From Deltaproteobacteria bacterium (GTDB lineage: Bacteria > Desulfobacterota > Dissulfuribacteria > Dissulfuribacterales > S140-46): a stretch of DNA of 22,788 nucleotides. Position 1 is the first letter of the stretch, and every line of letters begins with the position of its first letter. A program made the translations under genes and the position numbers. Of this stretch, positions 7,139-14,399 are shown piece after piece. The notes under the pieces were generated by a model, which saw only the letters and a program-made list of their open reading frames with translations, was not told the origin of the DNA and searched no databases. The stretch spans positions 1 through 22,788 of the forward strand of contig WFVQ01000248.1 of assembly GCA_015491585.1 (NCBI GenBank), given 5' to 3'.

Positions 7139-8215
7139 ATGGAGCTATCCATCTCGCCATTGCCCGAAGGGCAGCGCAAACCGCTTCCAGATCAAGACGG
7201 ACTTGGTTTTGGCATACACTTCTCGGATCACATGTTCGTAATGGAGTACCACGAGGGCCGGGGCTGGCACTCCCCGCGTATAGTCCCCTTCGAGGACTTC
7301 AGGCTCTCGCCTGCGGCTTGCGTCCTCCACTACGGCCAGTCCATATTCGAGGGCCTAAAGGCATATTATGGAGTGGACGGAAAGATCAGGTTGTTCAGGG
7401 CCATCGACAACATGAGGCGGCTCAACCGGTCCGCATGGCGCATGTGTATGCCCGAGGTGGACGAAGGCTTTCTCCTCGATGCCATCAAGGAGCTCGTCCT
7501 GCTGGACCGCCGCTGGATACCCACTTCCAAGGGGACCTCTCTCTACATAAGGCCGTTCATGCTGGCCACCGAACCCTTCCTGGGGGTTCGGCCGTCCAAG
7601 GAGTACCTGCTGTCGGTGATCCTCAGCCCTGTGGCCGCCTACTACGCCGAGGGCTTCAACCCGGTCAAGATCTTTGTGACCGAGAAGTTCGTCAGGGCGG
7701 TCAGAGGAGGGATAGGAGAGGCCAAGACCGCCGGAAACTATTCCGCCAGCCTCATGGCATCGGAAGAGGCCAAGGAGATGGGCTATACCCAGGTCCTGTG
7801 GCTCGATGCCGTGACCAGGAAGAACATCGAGGAAGTGGGCACCATGAACATCTTCTTCGTGATCGGAGACACCCTGGTCACTCCACAACTGTCGGGCAGC
7901 ATACTGGCAGGTGTCACGAGGGATACCGTGATGGTGCTCGCCAGGGAATGGGGCATGCCGGTGGAAGAGAGGACCATCTCCATAGACGAGGTGATGGAGA
8001 AGGCGGCAAACGGTGAACTCAAGGAGTGTTTCGGATCTGGCACCGCGGCCGTTATCTCTCCGGTGGGCGCCCTCCACTACAAGGGGAAAGAGGTAACCAT
8101 CAACGGCGGAGAAACCGGTCCTGTGGCAAAGAGGCTGTTTGACACCATAACCGCCATCCAGTACGGCGAACTGGAGGACACCCACGGCTGGACCGAGGTC
8201 CTCGACAGGGAGTGA
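7139..8215 (+). CDS. ilvE: Branched-chain amino acid aminotransferase (class IV PLP)
   Basis: The enzyme interconverts Leu, Ile and Val with their 2-oxo acids using glutamate/2-oxoglutarate and pyridoxal phosphate. The 358-residue protein matches the longer BCAT subgroup. It has HYGQSIFEGLKAY (about 64-76), RPFMLATEP, the PLP lysine Lys196 in EAKTAGNYSASL, EEVGTMNIFF and the SG(T)AAV phosphate-binding loop near GSGTAAVI. ATG 7139 is chosen over a GTG at 7070 that would overlap the preceding gene, because it gives the standard N-terminus and has AGAGGG upstream. The 65-bp gap from the previous gene leaves room for its own promoter. The 3' end lies 2 bp from the convergent flavoprotein gene. 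Confidence 0.95.
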   Translation: MELSISPLPEGQRKPLPDQDGLGFGIHFSDHMFVMEYHEGRGWHSPRIVPFEDFRLSPAACVLHYGQSIFEGLKAYYGVDGKIRLFRAIDNMRRLNRSAWRMCMPEVDEGFLLDAIKELVLLDRRWIPTSKGTSLYIRPFMLATEPFLGVRPSKEYLLSVILSPVAAYYAEGFNPVKIFVTEKFVRAVRGGIGEAKTAGNYSASLMASEEAKEMGYTQVLWLDAVTRKNIEEVGTMNIFFVIGDTLVTPQLSGSILAGVTRDTVMVLAREWGMPVEERTISIDEVMEKAANGELKECFGSGTAAVISPVGALHYKGKEVTINGGETGPVAKRLFDTITAIQYGELEDTHGWTEVLDRE

Positions 8216-8217
8216 TT

Positions 8218-9315
8218 TTAGCCTGCGCCTTCCAGGGCCTCGCAGTACTCCTGCTCCAGGGCTGCCACCAACTCCTTGACCGTCACTATCTTCTCCACAC
8301 GCCAGGCATTGGCGCCGCTGAACACGAAACCGTGTTCGAAGTCGCCGCGCTGGGCACTTATCAGGGCGTCGCTTATGCAGTAGGGAACCTTCTTGTAGTT
8401 ACAGGTCTTGAGACACTTGTAGGGGCATCTCTTGGGACGGGCCTCGCCGCGGGCCACCTTTTCGAGGAAGGGCCCCTTTATCGCCCTGCCGGGCATCCCC
8501 ACAGGGCTCTTGATGATGGTGATGTCCTCGGGCGAAGCGCTGACGTATGCCTCCTTGAACGCCCTTGAGGCATCGCACTCTTCGGTGGCCACGAACCGCG
8601 TCCCCATCTGGACTCCCGCGGCCCCAAGCGACAGGGCCGCGTGTATGTCCGCTCCCGTGAATATGCCGCCTGCGGCTATGACAGGGATCTTCATCCCCCA
8701 CTTCTCCTCGAAGGGCCTCACCGCCTCCACCACCTGGACCAGGATGTTCTCCACCCTCGACTCCTCCTTGTCCAGCTCGTCCTCGTGGAATCCCAGGTGC
8801 CCGCCTGCCAGGGGGCCTTCCACCACGAGGGCATCCGGAGGATGATCGAAATGGTCGCCCCATCTTTTGCAAAGGATGGCCGCGGCCCTGGCAGAAGAGA
8901 CTATCGGGACCAGCTTGGTGCTGCTGCCAGGCGGGAGGAGCTGGGGCAGCTTGAGGGGCAGGCCAGCGCCGCTGATGATGAGATCGGCACCGGCCTCGGC
9001 GGCAATTCGCACCAGCCGATCGTAGTCGGTGAGCGCCACCATGATGTTGACCCCCACTATTCCGTCTGGGACCGCCTCCTTGACCTCCTGTATCTGCTTC
9101 TCCAAGGCGCGGTAGGTGGCCTTCCTAGGATTCTTGCTGAAGTCCGGCTCGTTCAGCCCTATATGCACGGCAGCCAACACACCGATGGCGCCCTCCCTGG
9201 CGACAGCGGTGGCCAGCCTCGACATGGATATGCCTACGCCCATTCCTCCCTGGATCACCGGGACCCGGGCAGTGATGTCTCCGATCTTCAGATGGGGAAA
9301 GGTGCAATTTTTCAT
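8218..9315 (-). CDS. Nitronate monooxygenase / YrpB-type FMN oxidoreductase with Cys cluster
   Basis: The 365-residue protein is a TIM-barrel FMN enzyme of the nitropropane dioxygenase family. It shows QGGMGVGIS (22-30), the catalytic-type His in GPLAGGHLGF (His173), IAAGGIFTG (213-221), and MGTRFVATEEC (237-247). Characterised relatives are nitronate monooxygenases or FabK-type enoyl reductases, so the exact substrate is uncertain. A four-cysteine pattern, Cys297-x3-Cys301-x3-Cys305-x7-Cys313, sits in the C-terminal part and could hold a metal or Fe-S cluster. The ATG at 9315 has no strong binding site close by (GGAG lies too far upstream). It faces ilvE tail to tail and is divergent from the riboswitch-controlled operon. 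Confidence 0.85.
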   Translation of the reverse strand: MKNCTFPHLKIGDITARVPVIQGGMGVGISMSRLATAVAREGAIGVLAAVHIGLNEPDFSKNPRKATYRALEKQIQEVKEAVPDGIVGVNIMVALTDYDRLVRIAAEAGADLIISGAGLPLKLPQLLPPGSSTKLVPIVSSARAAAILCKRWGDHFDHPPDALVVEGPLAGGHLGFHEDELDKEESRVENILVQVVEAVRPFEEKWGMKIPVIAAGGIFTGADIHAALSLGAAGVQMGTRFVATEECDASRAFKEAYVSASPEDITIIKSPVGMPGRAIKGPFLEKVARGEARPKRCPYKCLKTCNYKKVPYCISDALISAQRGDFEHGFVFSGANAWRVEKIVTVKELVAALEQEYCEALEGAG

Positions 9316-9399
9316 GGTGGTTTTTTATTCTGCCCACTCCTCCGCGTCAAGGCCGCGGCGGCCACGAAGAGACCGAAAGTGTTGACAACCTCCTCCAGA

Positions 9400-9560
9400 C
9401 CGGTGATATTGGCTTGGCCCCGGGTCCAGGGAATCCGGTGAGAATCCGGAGCGGGCCCGCCACTGTAAGTGGGTACCCTACCGCAAGATGCCACTGTCGC
9501 CAGGGGCGATGGGAAGGCGCGGCAAAGGGGATGATCCACAAGCCAGGATACCTGTACCGG
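9400..9560 (+). promoter_or_regulatory. Cobalamin riboswitch upstream of cbiK
   Basis: The conserved cobalamin-aptamer elements appear in order: GGGAATCCGGTGAGAATCCGG (9429-9449, given in parts as GGGAA, CCGGTG and AATCCGG), CCCGCCACTGTAAG (9456-9469), GCCACTG (9490-9496), GATGGGAAGGC (9508-9518), and the B12 box AGCCAGGATACCTG (9541-9554). A closing P1 helix can form from CCGGT (9400-9404) and ACCGG (9556-9560). The element lies in the leader of the secreted cbiK and should repress it when cobalamin is plentiful. A TTGACA at 9382 with GATATT at 9405 looks like a promoter, but it would start transcription inside P1, so the true start is uncertain. Confidence 0.93.
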
Positions 9561-9720
9561 GGCAAGGCCTGAATTGTCCGGCGAGGATCCCGGATAAGGG
9601 CGGAGGAACACCTCTCCACGGGCGCGTTTCCGGCATAACCGGCAAAACGGCCCGCACCCCTTTCCCTATCTCCCCCGTCGGCACGGTTCAGCCAACAATA
9701 CCATTCGTGGAGGTACTGCC
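9561..9720 (+). promoter_or_regulatory. Riboswitch expression platform with possible SD sequestration
   Basis: ACCTCT at 9610-9615 is complementary to the cbiK ribosome binding site GGAGGT at 9709-9714 (five Watson-Crick pairs plus one G-U). The same CCTC (9611-9614) can instead pair with GAGG at 9603-9606 in a small hairpin. No GC hairpin followed by a T-run is visible here, so translational control is more likely than termination. The switching model is inference. Confidence 0.4.
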
Positions 9721-10686
9721 ATGAGAAGGACTCTGTGTTGGACTGTTGCCGCTTACGTATGCTGGATTGCTGCTTTCACCGGCACGGCTGATGCCATGCT
9801 AAAGACCATGACCATCAAGAAGGAGCCCGCCATCGTGGTGGCGGCATTCGGCACCACGACCCGTGCCAGGGCGACCTATGACTTCTTCGAAGAACAGCTG
9901 AGAAAAAAACTTCCGGCCAAGTACCGCGGCCTGAGGGTGGAATGGGCATTCACCTCTGAGATAGTCAGGGAACGCGCAAATAAGAAATTTGCCAGGGCCG
10001 GACTGAAGAAACGCTACAAGAGCGTGGCCCAGGTGATCTCAGACCTCGAAAACGAGGGCTATAGGAAGATAGTTGTACAGCCGTTGCACATCTTTCCAGG
10101 GATAGAATACGAAAGCCTGCTCAAGATGGTGGAGGGGCTCAGGATGGCCTTTCAGGACTTCAACCTCGAGATAGAGGTGGGGACTCCGCTCCTGCTGCAC
10201 TGGGAAGGCATGGAGAAGGTGCTGGAAAGCGTGGCAAAGGACTTCCTGCCGCCAGAAAAGGGCTGCAATGTACTGGTGGCCCACGGCACCGGAGAGACCG
10301 ACAACCAGGCCAATATCACCTATCTCGGCCTGGACAGGCTGCTTAAACTCCACTACACCAATGTTGTCGTAGGTTCTGTGGAAGGAATAGTGACCAGGGA
10401 TTACGCCCTGGAAACCGCCAAGAAATGCCCTGGCAAGCGGATACGGTTCATTCCCTTCATGTATGTGGCGGGCGACCATATAATGAACGATATCATGGGT
10501 CAAGAACCCGGAGACGATGGAGAGCTCTCCTGGGCACTGGAGATGAAGAAGGCCGGCTTCGAGGTGGAGTCCACCCAGGTGACCTACAAGGGAGAGAGGT
10601 ATTTCAAGGGGCTGGGTTTCATACCTGAGATCGACGATATGTTCATCGAAAGTATAGTCCGCAGCCTGAAAAAGCTGGAAAAGTGA
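9721..10686 (+). CDS. cbiK: Sirohydrochlorin cobaltochelatase CbiK, secreted form
   Basis: CbiK inserts cobalt into sirohydrochlorin in the anaerobic route to cobalamin. The 321-residue protein carries the family motifs VVAAFGTT (39-46), QPLHIFPGIEYESL (120-133), VAHGTGETDN (186-195) and GDHIMNDIMG (251-260). His188 and His253 match the metal-binding histidines known in Salmonella CbiK. Unlike the cytoplasmic enzyme it begins with a signal peptide (about 1-25, cleavage after TADA), as in the periplasmic CbiKP of Desulfovibrio vulgaris, so its role may be metal or tetrapyrrole handling outside the cytoplasm rather than biosynthesis. The start ATG follows GGAGG with 7-nt spacing. The upstream cobalamin riboswitch supports a B12/cobalt role. 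The porin gene follows after 61 nt without a terminator. Confidence 0.92.
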   Translation: MRRTLCWTVAAYVCWIAAFTGTADAMLKTMTIKKEPAIVVAAFGTTTRARATYDFFEEQLRKKLPAKYRGLRVEWAFTSEIVRERANKKFARAGLKKRYKSVAQVISDLENEGYRKIVVQPLHIFPGIEYESLLKMVEGLRMAFQDFNLEIEVGTPLLLHWEGMEKVLESVAKDFLPPEKGCNVLVAHGTGETDNQANITYLGLDRLLKLHYTNVVVGSVEGIVTRDYALETAKKCPGKRIRFIPFMYVAGDHIMNDIMGQEPGDDGELSWALEMKKAGFEVESTQVTYKGERYFKGLGFIPEIDDMFIESIVRSLKKLEK

Positions 10687-10747
10687 TCTGCCCGCTTTAC
10701 AAATAGCAAAAATATGATAAACGTAACACCAAAAAGGAGGGATAGAG

Positions 10748-12037
10748 ATGACGAAGGGGAGAGCGAGACCGTTTCTTTTCGTGCTGTTTGCCCTGCTGTT
10801 CTCCGCTGTTCCGGCGCTTGCCACCTCCACCGAGGAGCTGGAAAAGGAGGTAAAGGCGCTTATCCAGCAGAACAAGGCCCTGGTCAAGCGGCTTCAGGAG
10901 GTTGAAAAGGAGCTTGCCAGGCTCAAGGCCGAACGGGATGAAGAGGCCGGGAAGCCGCGCCAGGCCGTGCAGGGAATGGAGCCGGCGCACCAGTGGATCG
11001 AAAAGGTGCACATCGGCGGGATCCTGGAGTTCGGCGCCGCGTATCAGAACGTGGATACCGACGAAGGGAACGAAGACGAGAGCGATCTGGCCATGACCAC
11101 GCTGGAACTCGACGTGGACATCTCGGTGGCCCCCTGGCTCAAGGCGCAGGGTGTGCTTCTTTACGAGGACCCAACTTTCGAGGACAGCGAGAGCAGCCTC
11201 GATGTGGACATGGCGACCATCACCCTGGGGAACAACGGGGAGATGCCCTGGGGCCTGACCTTGGGCAAGATGTATCTTCCCTTCGGCTCGCTGAACACCC
11301 ACTTCCCCGACGATCCGTTCATCGACGTGCCCCTCTCTCTTATCATGGGAGAGATAAACGAGAAGGCGGTGCTGGTAAGTTACGACCGCGATGGGCTATC
11401 GTTGAGTGCCTATGTATTCAACGGCGATGTAGATGAAAGAGGAGACAACAATCACATCTCCGACTACGGCTTCGACTTCCACTTCGAGCGCGGCCTCGAC
11501 TTCGCCAATATGCGTTTCTACAAACGGGGCAGCAAATATGAGCACGAGCATGATCCCAAGACCTGCGTAAACTTCCTCGTGGGTTCCTCCTTCATCTCCG
11601 ATCTGGCCGACTCTGACGGCCTCAGCGACGCAGTGGGCGGAGAAATAGAGGACGAAATACCGGGATGGGACATATACGGGCACATCCACTACCGCAGCCT
11701 CTTTCTCAGCGTTGAATATATGAGCGCCCTCGACTCCTTCTCCCGCTACGAGATCCCCGATGGAGACAGCGGAGCATCACCGTCTGTATGGAACATCGAG
11801 TTCGGATTCAATTACGAGTGGTGGAAGCCCCTGGAGGTGGCCTTCAAGCTGGCCGGCTCCAGCGAGGCCGCAGCCCTCGGATATCCAGAGACCAGATACG
11901 GCATAAACTTCAACCAGGAGCTGTACGAGGGCATAACCCTCTCCCTGGGTTACCTATACGACGACTACGAAGACGACGACATCGACGGCAGGAACCATAG
12001 AAACCTCTTCTTCTCCCAGATGGCACTGGAATTCTGA
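10748..12037 (+). CDS. LbtU-family outer-membrane porin (siderophore porin type)
   Basis: The 429-residue protein has a signal peptide (1-25, cleavage after ALA) and a charged coiled coil (about 27-65). A beta-barrel region (about 84-429) follows, with alternating hydrophobic strands and acidic loops, ending in the aromatic C-terminal residue of outer-membrane proteins (ALEF). Segments such as GKMYLPFGSLNTHFPDDP and SAYVFNGDVDE match the LbtU-type family. Legionella LbtU takes up the siderophore legiobactin without TonB. Here the neighbouring B12-switched cbiK suggests the cargo could be a cobalt, corrinoid or other metal complex, which is inference. AGGAGG lies 8 nt before the ATG. No terminator separates it from cbiK. 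A strong terminator follows its stop. Confidence 0.85.
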   Translation: MTKGRARPFLFVLFALLFSAVPALATSTEELEKEVKALIQQNKALVKRLQEVEKELARLKAERDEEAGKPRQAVQGMEPAHQWIEKVHIGGILEFGAAYQNVDTDEGNEDESDLAMTTLELDVDISVAPWLKAQGVLLYEDPTFEDSESSLDVDMATITLGNNGEMPWGLTLGKMYLPFGSLNTHFPDDPFIDVPLSLIMGEINEKAVLVSYDRDGLSLSAYVFNGDVDERGDNNHISDYGFDFHFERGLDFANMRFYKRGSKYEHEHDPKTCVNFLVGSSFISDLADSDGLSDAVGGEIEDEIPGWDIYGHIHYRSLFLSVEYMSALDSFSRYEIPDGDSGASPSVWNIEFGFNYEWWKPLEVAFKLAGSSEAAALGYPETRYGINFNQELYEGITLSLGYLYDDYEDDDIDGRNHRNLFFSQMALEF

Positions 12038-12044
12038 TACTCCA

Positions 12045-12075
12045 AGGGGCGGTCACAAGGCCGCCCCTCCTTTTT
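12045..12075 (+). terminator. Intrinsic terminator after the cbiK-porin operon
   Basis: AGGGGCGG (12045-12052) pairs perfectly with CCGCCCCT (12061-12068) around an 8-nt loop, followed by CC and five T residues (12071-12075). It begins 7 nt after the porin stop codon and ends 7 nt before the trmL start codon. Confidence 0.85.
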
Positions 12076-12082
12076 AATATAG

Positions 12083-12568
12083 ATGGCCGAAACCGCCACA
12101 GGATTCAACATAGTGCTGGTAGAGCCGGAGATCCCCCCCAATACCGGCAACGTCGCAAGGCTCTGCGCGGCGACCTCATCCACCTTGCACCTAATCCATC
12201 CCCTGGGATTCTCCATCGACGACAAGCACCTGAGACGTGCCGGCCTGGACTACTGGCAGCACGTCAAGGTGGTGGAGCACAAGAGCCTTGACAACTTCCT
12301 CGGCCGATATGAAGACGAGGAGCTCCTCCTGTTCTCCAAGAAGGGAACCCGCCCCTACACAGAGGCCCCTTACAGGCCGGGTTCCTTCCTCCTCTTCGGA
12401 AAGGAGACAGAAGGGCTGCCTGAAGAACTCATCACCCGCTTCAGCCACCGCACTTACCACATCCCCATATGGGGACGGGTAAGGAGCATAAACCTCTCAA
12501 CCGCCGTGGGAATCGTGGCCTACGAGGGATTCAGGCAGACCGGCTTCGGCCCGCACCGCCCGGCATGA
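12083..12568 (+). CDS. trmL: tRNA (cytidine(34)-2'-O)-methyltransferase TrmL (SPOUT family)
   Basis: TrmL methylates the ribose of the wobble base in certain tRNA-Leu species using S-adenosylmethionine. The 161-residue protein has the family length and the SPOUT knot motifs: NIVLVEPEIPPNTGNVARLC near the N-terminus, FGKETEGLP (about 110-118), and IPIWGRVRSINLSTAVGIVAYE at the C-terminus, where the knot binds the cofactor. The start is fixed by homology because the conserved NIVLVEPEIPP begins 9 residues in. No Shine-Dalgarno sequence precedes the ATG; the preceding bases are the T-tract of the terminator and TAATATAG. Expression therefore needs read-through or a leaderless message. It converges on the next gene with a 6-bp gap. 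Confidence 0.92.
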   Translation: MAETATGFNIVLVEPEIPPNTGNVARLCAATSSTLHLIHPLGFSIDDKHLRRAGLDYWQHVKVVEHKSLDNFLGRYEDEELLLFSKKGTRPYTEAPYRPGSFLLFGKETEGLPEELITRFSHRTYHIPIWGRVRSINLSTAVGIVAYEGFRQTGFGPHRPA

Positions 12569-12574
12569 ACAGGC

Positions 12575-14314
12575 TCAGTTGAGTGGCACCGTCTGCCAGC
12601 CCCCTCCACCGCCTCCGGCTGAACCTCCCCCTGTGACGCCCGACGAGGGAGGATTGAGGGGATTGGACTTGGGCCGTGGCCAAGGCCGCATCCCACCGCC
12701 GCTTGTGGGAGGAGGATTGATGGCATCACCTGGGAGACCGCTCAAGACCACCCAGGTTAAGGAGGTGTCGGGCCGGCCGTCCACATCCACCTTCACCTGC
12801 CACCGGCCCGATGGTGCAGAGGTGGCGATATGGAAGCAGGAGACCAGCTCAAGGTCCCTTCCAGGCCCCAGACTAAAAGAGTCGGAGGCCACCGTGGCTC
12901 CCCTGTCGTCCTGCCAGAACACATCGAAGCGGTGCCTCTTCCCCAGGGGATAGAGCTGGCCCTGGAGGCAGATCTCCTGCCCGGGCCGCCACTGGCTCCT
13001 TAAACCCGAATTCCAGGGCAAGCCCAGGTCCTGCCGCTCCACAAACCTGGTCCTGGCGATGAGGGATTGGCGCCGCTGCCGCGGCCTGACCGTGAACGGA
13101 AGGGAATCCCTGGCCACCAAAGGGCCAGAGGAGGCGACCACAGAGATGGAGTGACGCCCACGAGTGGCAGACTTCCAGCAACATGAGGCTCCGGTGCAAC
13201 CCAGCCGGCGGCCGTCCAGGGTCCAGGCCATCGAGATGGAACCGCCTGCGCTTCCGGTCACCCTGGCCTGGAAGCATACCTGTCCACCGGGGGCAACCAA
13301 CCTGGGAGGGGTGGTCATGGAGATGGAGACATCCAGGCTTTGCGGAGGGGGAGGTGGCTGGGGCGGCTGGTTCCCTCCTCCACTGCCACCGCCGCTGCCA
13401 CCGGAGCCTCCTCCTGACCCCTGGGACCCTCCACCTCCTCCGGTCGATCCGCCTGAGCCTCCATTTCCACCACTCGATGAAGCGGGGGAAACATGGATTT
13501 TCTTGCTCCTGATAACTCCACACTTTCCATTTTGCACCTCAAATGAAGCATGATAATCGCCGGGCTGGGATGGAACGAAGGAACAGGCATCGTTATGGAT
13601 AAGGCCGGTATGAAACCAGGGATTTGGCAACCAAACAAAGCATGTATATGAGAGCGTGCCTCCCGCCCGATCGATGAAACCCACCGCCCTAACCGTCACC
13701 TTGTCACCCACCTTGGGATTTTTGGGAGACCAGATCAGTTTGCCAGGCTTTGGACAATCAGGATCTTGTATCTGCCAACAGGGCAAGGTGTTCAATCGCT
13801 GTTCTATATTCAACAACACCCGGGACATATCCGGGACGTAGCGGCTATCAGGGAAGAAGATGGACATAGTAACCAGAAAACGCCCTGATTGCAGCACATA
13901 AAAGGGCCTTACCGGACTCTTGCTGCGGTATATGCCTATACTTCGCGCCTGCCGATAATACTTGGTCATCTTCTTGAACTCTTGAGTGGCATGTCCCCAG
14001 TCACAGTACATACCGATATCTATGGTGATATCGGGATGAGCCCCGGGGCCACCCTGCCAATGACGGGTATAATGATAGCTGTCGTCTTCGGACTTGTAGT
14101 AATCGCCGTCTCTCTTGACCATATCCGGCAGGTCCCAGCCGTAATATTTCTTGAACTCCCTGGCCTCGGGCATGGTCTTCAATATCATCTTTTCAGTGCA
14201 AACGCTCAATGCGTTTCCAAAGGAGCATCCCGCCACCGCTCCATCTCCTCCCCACGCCATCAGTATCAGGATCACCACAACAGCCTTGAAACCAGAAGCT
14301 CTTACCGCGGACAT
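12575..14314 (-). CDS. Large secreted multi-domain protein of unknown function
   Basis: The 579-residue protein is not a family I recognise. It has a signal sequence with a possible lipobox VAGC (Cys30), though ordinary cleavage after AVA is also possible. An N-terminal Tyr/Trp-rich region with paired cysteines (about 30-190) is followed by a PKD/Ig-like beta module (about 195-280), a Gly/Ser linker running into a Pro run (about 281-325), a second beta module with GGQVCFQARV (about 330-410), a third such module (about 420-530), and a Pro/Gly-rich tail ending in PLN. I chose ATG 14314, which has GGAGG with 5-nt spacing; a TTG at 14326 lies before it in frame. An 85-bp gap separates it from the NYN gene upstream. 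Confidence 0.8.
   Translation of the reverse strand: MSAVRASGFKAVVVILILMAWGGDGAVAGCSFGNALSVCTEKMILKTMPEAREFKKYYGWDLPDMVKRDGDYYKSEDDSYHYTRHWQGGPGAHPDITIDIGMYCDWGHATQEFKKMTKYYRQARSIGIYRSKSPVRPFYVLQSGRFLVTMSIFFPDSRYVPDMSRVLLNIEQRLNTLPCWQIQDPDCPKPGKLIWSPKNPKVGDKVTVRAVGFIDRAGGTLSYTCFVWLPNPWFHTGLIHNDACSFVPSQPGDYHASFEVQNGKCGVIRSKKIHVSPASSSGGNGGSGGSTGGGGGSQGSGGGSGGSGGGSGGGNQPPQPPPPPQSLDVSISMTTPPRLVAPGGQVCFQARVTGSAGGSISMAWTLDGRRLGCTGASCCWKSATRGRHSISVVASSGPLVARDSLPFTVRPRQRRQSLIARTRFVERQDLGLPWNSGLRSQWRPGQEICLQGQLYPLGKRHRFDVFWQDDRGATVASDSFSLGPGRDLELVSCFHIATSAPSGRWQVKVDVDGRPDTSLTWVVLSGLPGDAINPPPTSGGGMRPWPRPKSNPLNPPSSGVTGGGSAGGGGGGWQTVPLN
13343..13475 (-). repeat. Low-complexity Gly/Ser-then-Pro linker coding repeat
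   Basis: This segment encodes irregular GGS/GGGS units and then QPPQPPPPP. On the plus strand it reads as repeated CCACCGCC/CCTCC-type triplets. It is a flexible interdomain linker and a likely site of slippage or length variation between strains, not a mobile repeat. Confidence 0.75.
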
Positions 14315-14399
14315 AACCTCCTCCAAACCAATATTTCTTTGCTTCTATCCCATATCGTTCCGGCAGAAACGGGATTAAACCCTTCCGGCCATACCGGGC

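Noticed and set aside
13343..13475. Repetitive triplet-rich stretch considered as a CRISPR or tandem repeat array
   Set aside because: The units are irregular, have no spacers, and are explained by the Gly/Ser/Pro linker of the secreted protein.
14315..14326. TTG start four codons upstream of the chosen ATG of the secreted protein
   Set aside because: The GGAGGAGG sequence lies between TTG 14326 and ATG 14314 and serves the ATG at proper spacing.
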